Shown in pieces: positions 14,301-21,310 of a DNA stretch of 21,817 bases. Within the stretch, counting starts at the first letter, position 1. Every line of letters starts with the position of its first letter. Made by a program: the position numbers and the translations under genes. Under the pieces are notes generated by a model, which saw nothing but the letters and a program-made list of their open reading frames with translations, searched no databases and was not told where the DNA came from. This stretch comes from Clostridiales bacterium (GTDB lineage: Bacteria > Bacillota > Clostridia > Oscillospirales > Oscillospiraceae), in the NCBI GenBank assembly GCA_004553545.1, contig SFLD01000033.1, forward strand, positions 1-21,817, given 5' to 3'.

Positions 14301-15167
14301 TCAGAAGGTGGGGACCACAGCGCCGCTGTAGGTGTTGTTGATGTAGTCCCGGATGGTGTCGCTGTGCAGGACATCGATGAGGGCCAGGATGGCGGGATCG
14401 TTCTCGTGGCCTTCCTTCACGGCCAGGATGTTGCCGTACTCCTGAGCGGCGTCGCCGTCGGCGGCCTCGATGGCCAGGGCGTCGGAACCGGCGTTCAGGC
14501 CGCCCTGCAGGGCGTAGTTGCCGTTGATGACGGCCATGGCGATGCCGGGCAGGGCCTGGGTCAGCTGAGCGGCCTCGATCTCACGGATGGTGATGTTGAC
14601 GTTGTAGCTCTCAATGTCCTGAACGGTGGCGTTGGAGGCGGCGGTGATGCCGTCCTTCAGGGTGATGAGGCCCTCCTGCTGCAGCAGGAGCAGGGCGCGG
14701 GTCTCGTTGGAGCCGTCGTTGGGGATGTCGATCTCGTCGCCGTCCTTGAGGTCCGCGATGGCGGAGACCTTGCCGGCGTAGATGCCGAAGGGCTCATAGT
14801 GGACGGAGGCGGCGCTCACGAGATGGGTGTTGTACTCGCCGTTGAACCAGTTCAGGTAGTTGATGTGCTGGAAGTAGTTGGCGTCCAGACTGCCCTCCTC
14901 CAGGGCGGTGTTGGGCTGGACGTAGTCGGTGTACTCCACGACCTCCAGGTCGATGCCCTGCTCGGCCAGGATGGGCTTGCACTGGTTCAGGATCTCAGCG
15001 TGGGGGGTGATGCTGGCACCGACCTTCAGGGTGACGGTCTCACCGGTGGAGGCGGAGCCGGCGGAACCAGAGGAACCGGAGGCGGCGGGGGTGTTGCTGC
15101 TGCCGCAGCCGGCCAGCAGGCTCAGAGCCAGAACGGAGCTGAGAGCAAGAGCAAGAAACTTCTTCAT
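14301..15167 (-). CDS. metQ: Methionine ABC transporter substrate-binding lipoprotein
   Basis: A 288-residue NlpA/MetQ-type lipoprotein that captures methionine outside the membrane. The signal peptide MKKFLALALSSVLALSLLAGC ends in the lipobox LAGC with Cys21 as the lipid anchor, then a Ser/Gly/Ala linker. The mature part starts VTLKVGASITPHAEILNQCKPILAEQGIDLEVVEYTDYVQPNTALEEGSLDANYFQH, the MetQ hallmark (ANYFQH). DEIDIPNDGSNETRALLLLQ and NGNYALQGGL are also typical. The ribosome binding site is AAGGAG. It is the last gene of metN-metI-metQ, 66 bases behind metI. Confidence 0.95.
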   Translation of the reverse strand: MKKFLALALSSVLALSLLAGCGSSNTPAASGSSGSAGSASTGETVTLKVGASITPHAEILNQCKPILAEQGIDLEVVEYTDYVQPNTALEEGSLDANYFQHINYLNWFNGEYNTHLVSAASVHYEPFGIYAGKVSAIADLKDGDEIDIPNDGSNETRALLLLQQEGLITLKDGITAASNATVQDIESYNVNITIREIEAAQLTQALPGIAMAVINGNYALQGGLNAGSDALAIEAADGDAAQEYGNILAVKEGHENDPAILALIDVLHSDTIRDYINNTYSGAVVPTF

Positions 15168-15233
15168 AGTGTTTTTCTCCTTTTCAAATATGGTATTCTA
15201 AAAAATTTGGAAGGACGGATCTGGGGCGCCGAC

Positions 15234-15908
15234 TCAGCGGATGCGCTTGTCGGTGCGGTTCGCGATGCGGGTGCCAAGCTCCTGGATGAGCTGCACCAGC
15301 AGCACCAGGATGATGACGGCCACCCACATGGTCAGGGGAACGCGGCGGTAGTAGCCGTAGTTGATGGCGATGGAGCCGAGGCCGCCGCCGCCCAGGATAC
15401 CCGCCATGGCGGAGTAACCCAGGATGGTGGTGGTGGCCACCGTGGCCCCGTTGATGAGGGAGGGCTTGCACTCCGGCAGGATCACCTTGGTGATGATCTG
15501 CCAGGTACTGGCGCCCATGGAGACGGAGGCTTCCAGGATGCCCCGGTCCACCTCCCTCGCGGAGCCCTCCACGAGACGGGCCACGAAGGGGAAGGCGGCG
15601 ACCACGAGTCCCACGATCATGGCGGTGCTGCCCACGGTGGTGCCCACGATCAGGAGGGTGAGACCGTTCAGCAGGAAGACCATGATGAGGAAGGGGACGG
15701 AGCGCAGGAGGTTCACAATGGTGCCCAGGATCTTGTTGAGGACGGGACTGGGGCGGAGGCCCTCGCTGTCCGTCACCGCCAGGACCAGGCCCAGCGGCAG
15801 GCCGATGAGGTAGGCGAGAAGGGTGGAGACCACCACCATATAGAATGTTTCCAGCAAGCCCCGGCCCATCATGAGCCAGAAATCAGCGGTGGCAAGCGTG
15901 GCAAACAT
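15234..15908 (-). CDS. metI: Methionine ABC transporter permease
   Basis: A 224-residue permease with about five membrane helices. The coupling loop is in the segment ILEASVSMGASTWQIITKVILPECKPSLI (the EAA motif, E-A-S-x3-GAS-x-W-x-I-x3-ILPE). LLRSVPFLIMVFLL and GYSAMAGILGGGGLGSIAINYGYYR are MetI family marks. The start follows AGGAGGTG inside the 3' end of metN, one base after its stop. It pairs with MetN to form the channel. Confidence 0.95.
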   Translation of the reverse strand: MFATLATADFWLMMGRGLLETFYMVVVSTLLAYLIGLPLGLVLAVTDSEGLRPSPVLNKILGTIVNLLRSVPFLIMVFLLNGLTLLIVGTTVGSTAMIVGLVVAAFPFVARLVEGSAREVDRGILEASVSMGASTWQIITKVILPECKPSLINGATVATTTILGYSAMAGILGGGGLGSIAINYGYYRRVPLTMWVAVIILVLLVQLIQELGTRIANRTDKRIR

Positions 15909-15909
15909 C

Positions 15910-16920
15910 TTATTTCACCTCCTCTTCCGTATAGGTAATGTGCTGGCTTTCCAGATATGCCAGCATCCGGGCCGCCGCGCCCTCGTTCTCCGGGAGCTGC
16001 AGCAGCATCTGGCCGTAAGTTTTGCCCTCGATGTTCTTCATGTCGGCAAAGAGGATATTCACCGGTTCCCCGCAGGAGAGCACCATGCCGGAAACGACAG
16101 GCTGCTCGGCGGTGGAGCCGTCGAAGGTGATGCGGTAGGCCCGGCCCTGGGCCAGGGTCTCGCGGGCGGTCTCGCTGCCGGGCATCAGCAGCTGCCGGGC
16201 GGCGGCGGTCTTGGGATGGCGGAAGACCTCGCTGACCTTGCCCTCCTCCACCACATGGCTCTCCGCCAGGATGGCCACCCGGCCGCAGATCTGCTCCACT
16301 ACCTTCATCTCGTGGGTGATGATGACCACCGTGACGCCGAGAGAACGGTTCAGCTCCTGGAGCAGGGCCAGGATGGATTGGGTGGTGGTGGGGTCCAGGG
16401 CGGAGGTGGCCTCGTCACAGAGGAGCACCTTGGGGTTCGTGGCGAGAGCCCTTGCGATGGCCACCCGCTGCTTCTGGCCGCCGGAGAGCTGGGCGGGATA
16501 GGCGCCCTCCCGGTCCTCCAGGCCCACGACCTTCAGGAGTTCCTGGGCCCGGGCGATGGCTTCCTTCCGGGGGGTGCCGGAGAGCTCCAGCGGGAAGCAG
16601 ATGTTGTCCAGGGCGCTGCGCTGCATCAGCAGGTTGAAGCCCTGAAAGATCATGGTGATGGACTGCCGGGCCTTGCGCAGCTCCTTGGGGGAGAGGGTGG
16701 TGATCTCCTGCCCGTCCACCCGGACGGTGCCCTCCGTGGGGGTCTCCAGCAGGTTCATGCAGCGCACCAGGGTGCTTTTTCCGGCGCCGGAGAGGCCGAT
16801 GATGCCGTAGATCTCTCCCTTTTCAATGCTCAGGTCGATGCCGTCCAGCGCGGTGACGGCGGCCTCGCCCTGGCCGAAGGTCTTTCGCAGACCCCGGATC
16901 TCAATGATGGGCTCGCTCAT
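15910..16920 (-). CDS. metN: Methionine ABC transporter ATPase
   Basis: A 336-residue ATPase that powers methionine uptake. Walker A is GLSGAGKS (42-49), the signature LSGGQKQR and Walker B VLLCDEATSALD follow, and THEMKVVEQIC holds the switch histidine. The last 90 or so residues form the NIL domain, which senses methionine inside the cell and inhibits transport. I start at 16920 (MSEPIIEIRG), with GAGAGGAGAG upstream; a longer frame reaches into the T-box terminator and is not credible. It is the first gene of the operon behind the leader. Confidence 0.96.
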   Translation of the reverse strand: MSEPIIEIRGLRKTFGQGEAAVTALDGIDLSIEKGEIYGIIGLSGAGKSTLVRCMNLLETPTEGTVRVDGQEITTLSPKELRKARQSITMIFQGFNLLMQRSALDNICFPLELSGTPRKEAIARAQELLKVVGLEDREGAYPAQLSGGQKQRVAIARALATNPKVLLCDEATSALDPTTTQSILALLQELNRSLGVTVVIITHEMKVVEQICGRVAILAESHVVEEGKVSEVFRHPKTAAARQLLMPGSETARETLAQGRAYRITFDGSTAEQPVVSGMVLSCGEPVNILFADMKNIEGKTYGQMLLQLPENEGAAARMLAYLESQHITYTEEEVK

Positions 16921-16951
16921 CGAATCTCTCCTCTCAATCTTCGCGGGGCAC

Positions 16952-16992
16952 AAAAAAACGCCCCTGACGCTTGCTCTCAAGCATCAAGGGCG
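16952..16992 (-). terminator. Attenuator terminator of the met T-box
   Basis: A 15-bp stem with two G-U pairs (16992-16978 with 16973-16959) is followed by seven T on the minus strand. Its 5' side is next to the T-box core, as needed for the switch with the antiterminator. Confidence 0.9.
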
Positions 16993-17241
16993 GAGCTTGC
17001 TCCGCGGTACCACCTTGCTTCGTCCGGACCTCGCGGTACGGACCTTTCCGAGTGCAGACACACTCGCGCGCGATCACGGGCGCTCCCGTCGCAGCCTATG
17101 CACATTTCTGTGCGGTCGGTGCGCAACTCCAAGACCATGTTCCCTGCGGCCCTCCGTACCCGTTTTCACCCTCCGGGCTCTCTTTGCCGTACCTCCGCAG
17201 GTACTCTTCTCTTCCTCGTCTTTGCGTGCTGTTCAGTTGTT
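16952..17241 (-). promoter_or_regulatory. T-box riboswitch with methionine (AUG) specifier
   Basis: A T-box leader of about 290 nt that reads uncharged tRNA. On the minus strand the stem I base contains GACGAGGAAGAGAAGAGTA (the AGTA S-turn region). The specifier loop is GGGAACATGGTC with AUG at 17138-17136, which pairs with tRNA-Met, and the T-box core AAGGTGGTACCGCGG is at 17016-17002. The terminator follows. Uncharged tRNA-Met would stabilise the antiterminator and turn on metNIQ when methionine is short. The AUG call fits the gene content. Confidence 0.92.
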
Positions 17242-17247
17242 GAGCGC

Positions 17248-17276
17248 AGTATAATTCAAATTCCCGACTTTGTCAA
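17248..17276 (-). promoter_or_regulatory. Promoter of the T-box-metNIQ operon
   Basis: On the minus strand, perfect TTGACA (17276-17271), a 17-base spacer, then TATACT (17253-17248). The start is near 17241. Confidence 0.9.
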
Positions 17277-17496
17277 TAGGGAATTTTGAAAGTTTTTGAT
17301 AAGTCTCACTTATATCGCCGCCAAAAGCAACCGTTTACGTCCGGAAATCCGCCCCCATCGGCCCCATCCTCGGCGCATCCCACAAGGAGTTTCGAGGAAG
17401 CCCTCCGTGATTTTGTAGAAAACTACCGGTGGCGAAGCGGGGCGTTTTCCCTCGCTTTTTTCCCCTTTCCCCGGGAAAACCGCCCGCCGGAAAGAA

Positions 17497-17523
17497 GGGA
17501 AGGGGCCCTTTCGGCCCCTTCCC
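17497..17523 (-). terminator. Terminator of the XRE repeat-protein gene
   Basis: An 11-bp stem (17497-17507 with 17513-17523) lies 5 bases after the stop codon, with a T-rich minus-strand tail (CTTCTTTCC). The remaining 220 bases up to the met promoter hold nothing I recognise. Confidence 0.75.
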
Positions 17524-17528
17524 CGGTG

Positions 17529-18359
17529 TCAGCCCTGCTGGATCTCGCCGCTCACGCCGCCCTGGACATGGACGCTGTCGTTGGCCCGGACATCGCCGCC
17601 CACATGGCCGCAGCGGACGCTCTCCCCGGCGCTGACATCGCCCTCCACGCTGCCGCAGGTGACGCTGTCCCCGGCCCGGACGCTGCCGCCCACGTCGCCG
17701 CAGGTGACGCCGTCTCCGGCGCTGACGCTGCCGCCCACGCATTCGCACTGGACGCCGTCCCCGGCGTGGACGCTGCCCTCCACGTTGCCGCAGGTGACGC
17801 CGTCCCCGGCGTTGACATCGCCGCCCACGCTGCCGCACTGGACGGCGTCTCCGGCCTGGACGCTGCCGCTCACATCGCCCTCACAGTGGACGGCGAAGTC
17901 GCTGCAGATGTCCCGGACCGTGCCGGTGAAGCGCAGCACCACCTGCTGGGCATCCCTCCGCCCGGCCAGCAAGTGGAGAAGACCGCTGCCGCTCCGCTCC
18001 GGGATGTTCTCCGACTGGAGCAGCCGGTGGCCCTGATAGAGCACCGCATGGAGGGAGTCGTCATCCGCCCAGGGCAGCTTCTCCACGATGCCGATGGGGG
18101 CGGTCTCCTCCTTTACGTCCTCCGCCGGTCTCTCTTCCTTCGGGGGCTCCGGTGTTTCCCGGCCGAAGAGGGCGTCCAGGCTCAGGCCCAGGGCGTCCGC
18201 CAGTGCCGGCAGCAGCTGGATGTCCGGGCAGCAGACGTCGCCCTCCCACTTGCTGACGGCCTGATTGGTGACGCCCAGGCGATGGGCCAGGGCCTCCTGG
18301 GTGAGGCCCAATTCCTTCCGATACCGCGCGATCCGCGCGCCCATGCGCAGCTCCTCCAT
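17529..18359 (-). CDS. XRE regulator fused to a cysteine-bearing 15-residue repeat domain
   Basis: A 276-residue protein. Residues 6-66 are an XRE helix-turn-helix (LTQEALAHRLGVTNQAVSKWEGD). An acidic linker and a small mixed domain (about 95-160) follow. Residues 165-254 are six copies of a 15-residue unit of pattern G-[SD]-V-x-AGD-x-V-x-C-G-x-V-x, plus a degenerate seventh. One cysteine falls at 175, 190, 205, 220, 235 and 250, exactly every 15 residues; Cys207 is extra. The periodic Gly and Val suggest a beta-solenoid like bactofilin or polymer-forming proteins, which would stack the cysteines in a line. This is inference. DNA binding is likely; the repeat may assemble filaments or sense metal or redox state. 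The ribosome binding site is AAGGAGG. Confidence 0.88.
   Translation of the reverse strand: MEELRMGARIARYRKELGLTQEALAHRLGVTNQAVSKWEGDVCCPDIQLLPALADALGLSLDALFGRETPEPPKEERPAEDVKEETAPIGIVEKLPWADDDSLHAVLYQGHRLLQSENIPERSGSGLLHLLAGRRDAQQVVLRFTGTVRDICSDFAVHCEGDVSGSVQAGDAVQCGSVGGDVNAGDGVTCGNVEGSVHAGDGVQCECVGGSVSAGDGVTCGDVGGSVRAGDSVTCGSVEGDVSAGESVRCGHVGGDVRANDSVHVQGGVSGEIQQG
17598..17867 (-). repeat. In-frame tandem repeat, 45 bp x 6
   Basis: Six direct copies of a 45-bp unit encode the 15-residue repeats of the XRE protein. The copies diverge in both bases and residues, yet the spacing is exact, with no insertion or deletion, so selection keeps the register. Confidence 0.9.
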
Positions 18360-18410
18360 GGGGTGTCCTCCTTCAATGTTCCGGGCTTGGCGCCCTGTTC
18401 TGTTGGCCCC

Positions 18411-18439
18411 AGTATACGGTGGGAGGGCCGGTCTGGCAA
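18411..18439 (-). promoter_or_regulatory. Promoter of the XRE repeat-protein gene
   Basis: On the minus strand, TTGCCA (18439-18434), a 17-base spacer, then TATACT (18416-18411). Between this and the DUF368 promoter (18440-18604) I see no gene. Confidence 0.8.
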
Positions 18440-18604
18440 TGGAAATGTGGTTGATTCCGGCAAATTTTCTCTCAACCGCAGGTTGGAAAACGGGAAAAGT
18501 CCCTGCATTACGGACAAACTAATAGGAAACGACTGCGGCTCGCGGAACGACGGAAAGCGACGCCTTTCTTCAGAAATGTTCATGGAATCTTAAAGGGGAA
18601 GGCG

Positions 18605-18633
18605 TTGCGCCGGGAAGAAAAAGCTGGTAAGAT
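18605..18633 (+). promoter_or_regulatory. Promoter of the DUF368 gene
   Basis: TTGCGC (18605-18610), a 17-base spacer, then TAAGAT (18628-18633). A small stem GCCGCC...GGCGGC (about 18663-18680) lies in the leader. Confidence 0.7.
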
Positions 18634-18699
18634 AGACCCCGTTAAAAACCTGTGAAGAACCTGCCGCCGATCCTGGCGGCAAGAAAGGAGGAGCGTCCC

Positions 18700-19545
18700 A
18701 TGTCCCATCCGCGTCCGCCCCACTGGGGCATCCGCACCCTGCGGGACCTCCTCTGCGGGGCCCTCATCGGGGCGGGAGCCATCCTGCCGGGAGTCTCCGG
18801 CGGGGTGCTGGCGGTGGTCTTCGGGGTCTATCAGCCCTTTATGGAGGCCCTGACCCACCCCAAGACCGCCATCCCGAAATACTGGCGCTGGGCCATTCCC
18901 CTGGGGCTTGGCTGGGCCGTGGGCTTCCTGGGCCTTGCCAAGGGCATTGCCGCCGCCATGGTCTGGTCCCAGGCGGCCACCACCTGGCTCTTCATCGGCC
19001 TGATCCTGGGGACGATGCCGGCCCTCTTTCAGGAGGCGGGGAAGGAGGGCCGTCCCCGGAGCGCCGGGGTGAGCTTTGGTATCGCCTTCGCCGTGATGTT
19101 CCTGGGGCTCTTCTACTTCAGCCACGTGGCGGGGGTGAAGGTGACGCCGAACTTCTGGTGGTACAGCTTCTGCGGCGTGCTCTGGGGCCTCGGCGTGGTG
19201 GTGCCGGGAATGACGGCGGCCTCCGTGATGATGGCCCTGGGGCTCTATGAGCCCATGATGGCGAGCCTCGCCGCCATGGACCTGCCGGTGCTGCTCTCCA
19301 CCCTGCCGGGGATGGGGCTCACCATCCTGGCCTTCGCCCGGCTCATGGGCTGGGTCTTCCGGGAGCACTACCCTGTGGCGGCCCACGGCATCCTGGGGGT
19401 GGTGCTGGCCTCCACCCTGGTCATTCTCCCCACGGCCTACCAGGGTGGCTGGGAGATGGCCCTCTCCGCCGCCTGCTGCGCCGCCGGCTTCCTGCTGGCC
19501 TACGGCCTCGCCCGGCTGGACCGGAAGATCCATACCGAAGAGTAA
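18700..19545 (+). CDS. DUF368 family membrane protein, probable undecaprenyl phosphate translocase
   Basis: A 281-residue multi-pass membrane protein. DUF368 proteins (PopT group) return the lipid carrier undecaprenyl phosphate across the membrane for wall synthesis, according to published work on the family. Two related blocks are visible: GALIGAGAILPGVSGGVLAVVFGVY near the N-terminus and CGVLWGLGVVVPGMTAASVMMALGLYEPM in the second half. They share the PG-[VM]-[ST]-[GA] turn and look like an internal duplication. I take the ATG at 18700, preceded by AAGGAGGAG; a GTG at 18652 is in frame but has no good binding site. It is single-gene, with its own promoter and terminator. Confidence 0.9.
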   Translation: MSHPRPPHWGIRTLRDLLCGALIGAGAILPGVSGGVLAVVFGVYQPFMEALTHPKTAIPKYWRWAIPLGLGWAVGFLGLAKGIAAAMVWSQAATTWLFIGLILGTMPALFQEAGKEGRPRSAGVSFGIAFAVMFLGLFYFSHVAGVKVTPNFWWYSFCGVLWGLGVVVPGMTAASVMMALGLYEPMMASLAAMDLPVLLSTLPGMGLTILAFARLMGWVFREHYPVAAHGILGVVLASTLVILPTAYQGGWEMALSAACCAAGFLLAYGLARLDRKIHTEE

Positions 19546-19546
19546 G

Positions 19547-19581
19547 AACGGCCGGAGGGCTTTGCCCTCCGGCCGTTTTCC
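19547..19581 (+). terminator. Terminator of the DUF368 gene
   Basis: A perfect 14-bp stem (19547-19560 with 19564-19577), loop TTT, then TTCCTTC. It starts one base after the stop codon. Confidence 0.9.
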
Positions 19582-19613
19582 TTCTTCGGGGCTGGCGTTT
19601 TTGGTGGGACTCT

Positions 19614-19621
19614 GCTAGAAT
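19614..19621 (+). promoter_or_regulatory. Extended -10 promoter of the three-gene unit
   Basis: TGCTAGAAT holds an extended -10 with TAGAAT at 19616-19621. The -35 region (TGGCGT, 17 bases upstream) is poor, as is usual for extended -10 promoters. Confidence 0.5.
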
Positions 19622-19646
19622 GGGGAAAACGAAAGGAGGGAGCGCC

Positions 19647-20306
19647 ATGGGCCTTTTTGGCAAGCTCTTTGCCCCGAAGCCGCCGGAGCCGCCCTGTGAA
19701 AACCAGCTCCGGGAGCTGCTGGAAAACGACTTCAACGTCATGTTCCTGCCCCTCTTCCAGCTCTGGGAAGGGGAGTCCTTCCCGCTGAAGGTCCCCTATG
19801 GGGACGATTACCGCGTCCGACAGGAATCTTATGTCTACCAGGGCTTTGACACCCGGGCCTATCGCCGCTGGACCCGGGAGGGCGGCTGCGTCCTCGTGGA
19901 GGTCGCTGGTCTGGGGAGCTTCTTCTTCACGGACCACCGGCGCTCGGACCTCTTCCGGGGCCTGCAGCGTTCTTTCAAAAACGTCCGGAGCTTCGTTTTC
20001 TGCGGCAACGAGACCGGCGGTTACTTCAAGATCCTGGAGAACGGCCGCATCCGCCGGAAGATCGCGAGCCACCTCGTGATGGAGGGCATCGGAAATAACC
20101 CGGAGACCCGGGGCGAGCCCTGCGAGTATGAGAGGGAGACCGGGCACATCTACCGCATCGACAGCAAGGCTCAGTGGATGAAGGACATGCTGCCGGACTT
20201 CGGGAAGCGGGAGGTCTGGGCGCTCTTTGACTACTACGTGGGCTGGGAGCGCTTCCGGACGGAGAAGATCCAGGCCATCCGTCTCTACCGCTTGGAGACT
20301 GCCTGA
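19647..20306 (+). CDS. Protein of unknown function
   Basis: A 219-residue protein that I do not recognise. It starts MGLFGKLFAPKPPEPP, a short basic and hydrophobic stretch followed by a proline run, then a mixed alpha/beta domain rich in aromatic and charged residues (EGESFPLKVPYGDDYRVRQESYVYQGFD, GSFFFTDHRRSDLFRGL). There is no signal peptide, clear membrane helix or known catalytic motif, so it is probably cytoplasmic. I prefer the ATG at 19647, with AGGAGGGAG just upstream. It is first in a unit with a GNAT enzyme (13 bases later) and a CDP-alcohol phosphatidyltransferase. Confidence 0.75.
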   Translation: MGLFGKLFAPKPPEPPCENQLRELLENDFNVMFLPLFQLWEGESFPLKVPYGDDYRVRQESYVYQGFDTRAYRRWTREGGCVLVEVAGLGSFFFTDHRRSDLFRGLQRSFKNVRSFVFCGNETGGYFKILENGRIRRKIASHLVMEGIGNNPETRGEPCEYERETGHIYRIDSKAQWMKDMLPDFGKREVWALFDYYVGWERFRTEKIQAIRLYRLETA

Positions 20307-20319
20307 GGGAGGGAAGTCC

Positions 20320-20763
20320 ATGAGAATTTACGAGATCACGAACCGGACGCCGGAGTGCCTGGTGGAGCTGCTGGCCGTCTGGGAGCGCTCCGTCCGGGCG
20401 ACCCACACGTTCCTCTCGGAGAGCGAGATCCTCCGCATCCAGGGCTATGTGCCACAGGCCCTGGCGGCGGTGCCGCAGCTGGCGGTCCTGGCGGAGGATG
20501 GCCGCCTCCTGGGCTTCCTGGGGGCCGGGGAGGGGCGGCTGGAGATGCTGTTCCTGGACCCGGACGCCCGGGGCCGGGGCCTGGGGCGCGCGCTCCTGAC
20601 CTACGGCCTGGAACACTACGCCATCCGGGAGGTGACGGTAAACGAGCAGAACCCGGCAGCCCTGGGCTTCTACCGGCACTTTGGCTTCCGGGAGTACCAC
20701 CGCACGGAGACGGATGAGGAGGGCAGACCGTATCCGCTCCTCTACCTCCGGCGGGAGGGCTAG
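20320..20763 (+). CDS. GNAT-family N-acetyltransferase
   Basis: A 147-residue GNAT enzyme. The acetyl-CoA loop is EMLFLDPDARGRGLGRALLTYGL (about 87-109), with R-G-R-G-L-G. NEQNPAALGFYRHFGFREYHRTETDEEGRPYPLLYLRR is the C-terminal half with the usual N-x3-A-x2-FY-x2-GF motif. WERSVRATHTFLSESEI (20-36) is typical of the YjaB/YhhY-like group. The substrate is unknown. The start at 20320 is chosen for GAGGGAGGGAAG upstream. The stop codon touches the ATG of the next gene (TAGATG). Confidence 0.92.
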   Translation: MRIYEITNRTPECLVELLAVWERSVRATHTFLSESEILRIQGYVPQALAAVPQLAVLAEDGRLLGFLGAGEGRLEMLFLDPDARGRGLGRALLTYGLEHYAIREVTVNEQNPAALGFYRHFGFREYHRTETDEEGRPYPLLYLRREG

Positions 20764-21267
20764 ATGGACCTCCGCAAGCAGGCGGCGAATTTGCTCACGG
20801 CCTGCCGGATTTTTGGGAGCCTGGGGTTGCTGGCTCTCCCGGTGTTCTCCCCCGGCTTTTGGGCCTTGTACCTTTTCTGCGGCCTCACGGACATGGCAGA
20901 TGGGCCCATTGCCCGAAGGACCGGCTCCGCCAGCACCTTCGGCGCCCGGCTGGATACGGCGGCGGACGCCGTTTTCCTGGCGGCGGCCCTGGGGAAGCTC
21001 CTCCCGGCGCTGGCCGTCCCCGGTTGGCTCTGGGCGTGGCTGGCGCTCATCGCCGCCGTCAAGATCGGGAATCTCCTCTGGGGCTATCGGCATGGAAAGG
21101 GCTTTCTGACGGCGCACACAGCGCTGAACCGCCTGACGGGATTGGTGCTCTTCCTGCTGCCGCTGACGCTGCCGTGGGTGGAACTGCGGTACAGCGCGGT
21201 CCCGGTCTGCCTCCTGGCCACCTTGGCGGCGCTCCAGGAGGGAAGGGGCATCCGCACCCAGCCCTGA
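20764..21267 (+). CDS. CDP-alcohol phosphatidyltransferase family protein
   Basis: A 167-residue membrane enzyme that joins a CDP-linked lipid and an alcohol in phospholipid synthesis. The full family motif D-x2-DG-x2-AR-x8-G-x3-D-x3-D is present at 43-65 (DMADGPIARR ... GARLDTAAD), so it should be active. About five membrane helices follow. It is a little shorter than PgsA-type phosphatidylglycerophosphate synthases, so the alcohol is not certain. It is translated directly after the GNAT gene and is last in the unit. Confidence 0.92.
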   Translation: MDLRKQAANLLTACRIFGSLGLLALPVFSPGFWALYLFCGLTDMADGPIARRTGSASTFGARLDTAADAVFLAAALGKLLPALAVPGWLWAWLALIAAVKIGNLLWGYRHGKGFLTAHTALNRLTGLVLFLLPLTLPWVELRYSAVPVCLLATLAALQEGRGIRTQP

Positions 21268-21279
21268 AGGCAAAAAGAT

Positions 21280-21308
21280 CCCCCGCTCCTCTCGGAGCGG
21301 GGGCTTTT
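21280..21308. terminator. Bidirectional terminator between convergent genes
   Basis: A perfect 10-bp stem (21280-21289 with 21294-21303), loop TCTC, with CTTTTTC on the plus side and ATCTTTTTG on the minus side. Confidence 0.93.
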
Positions 21309-21310
21309 TC

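Noticed and set aside
14364..15938. Long plus-strand frame opposite metQ and metI
   Set aside because: Low-complexity Gly/Asp/Val/Gln composition antisense to real transporter genes.
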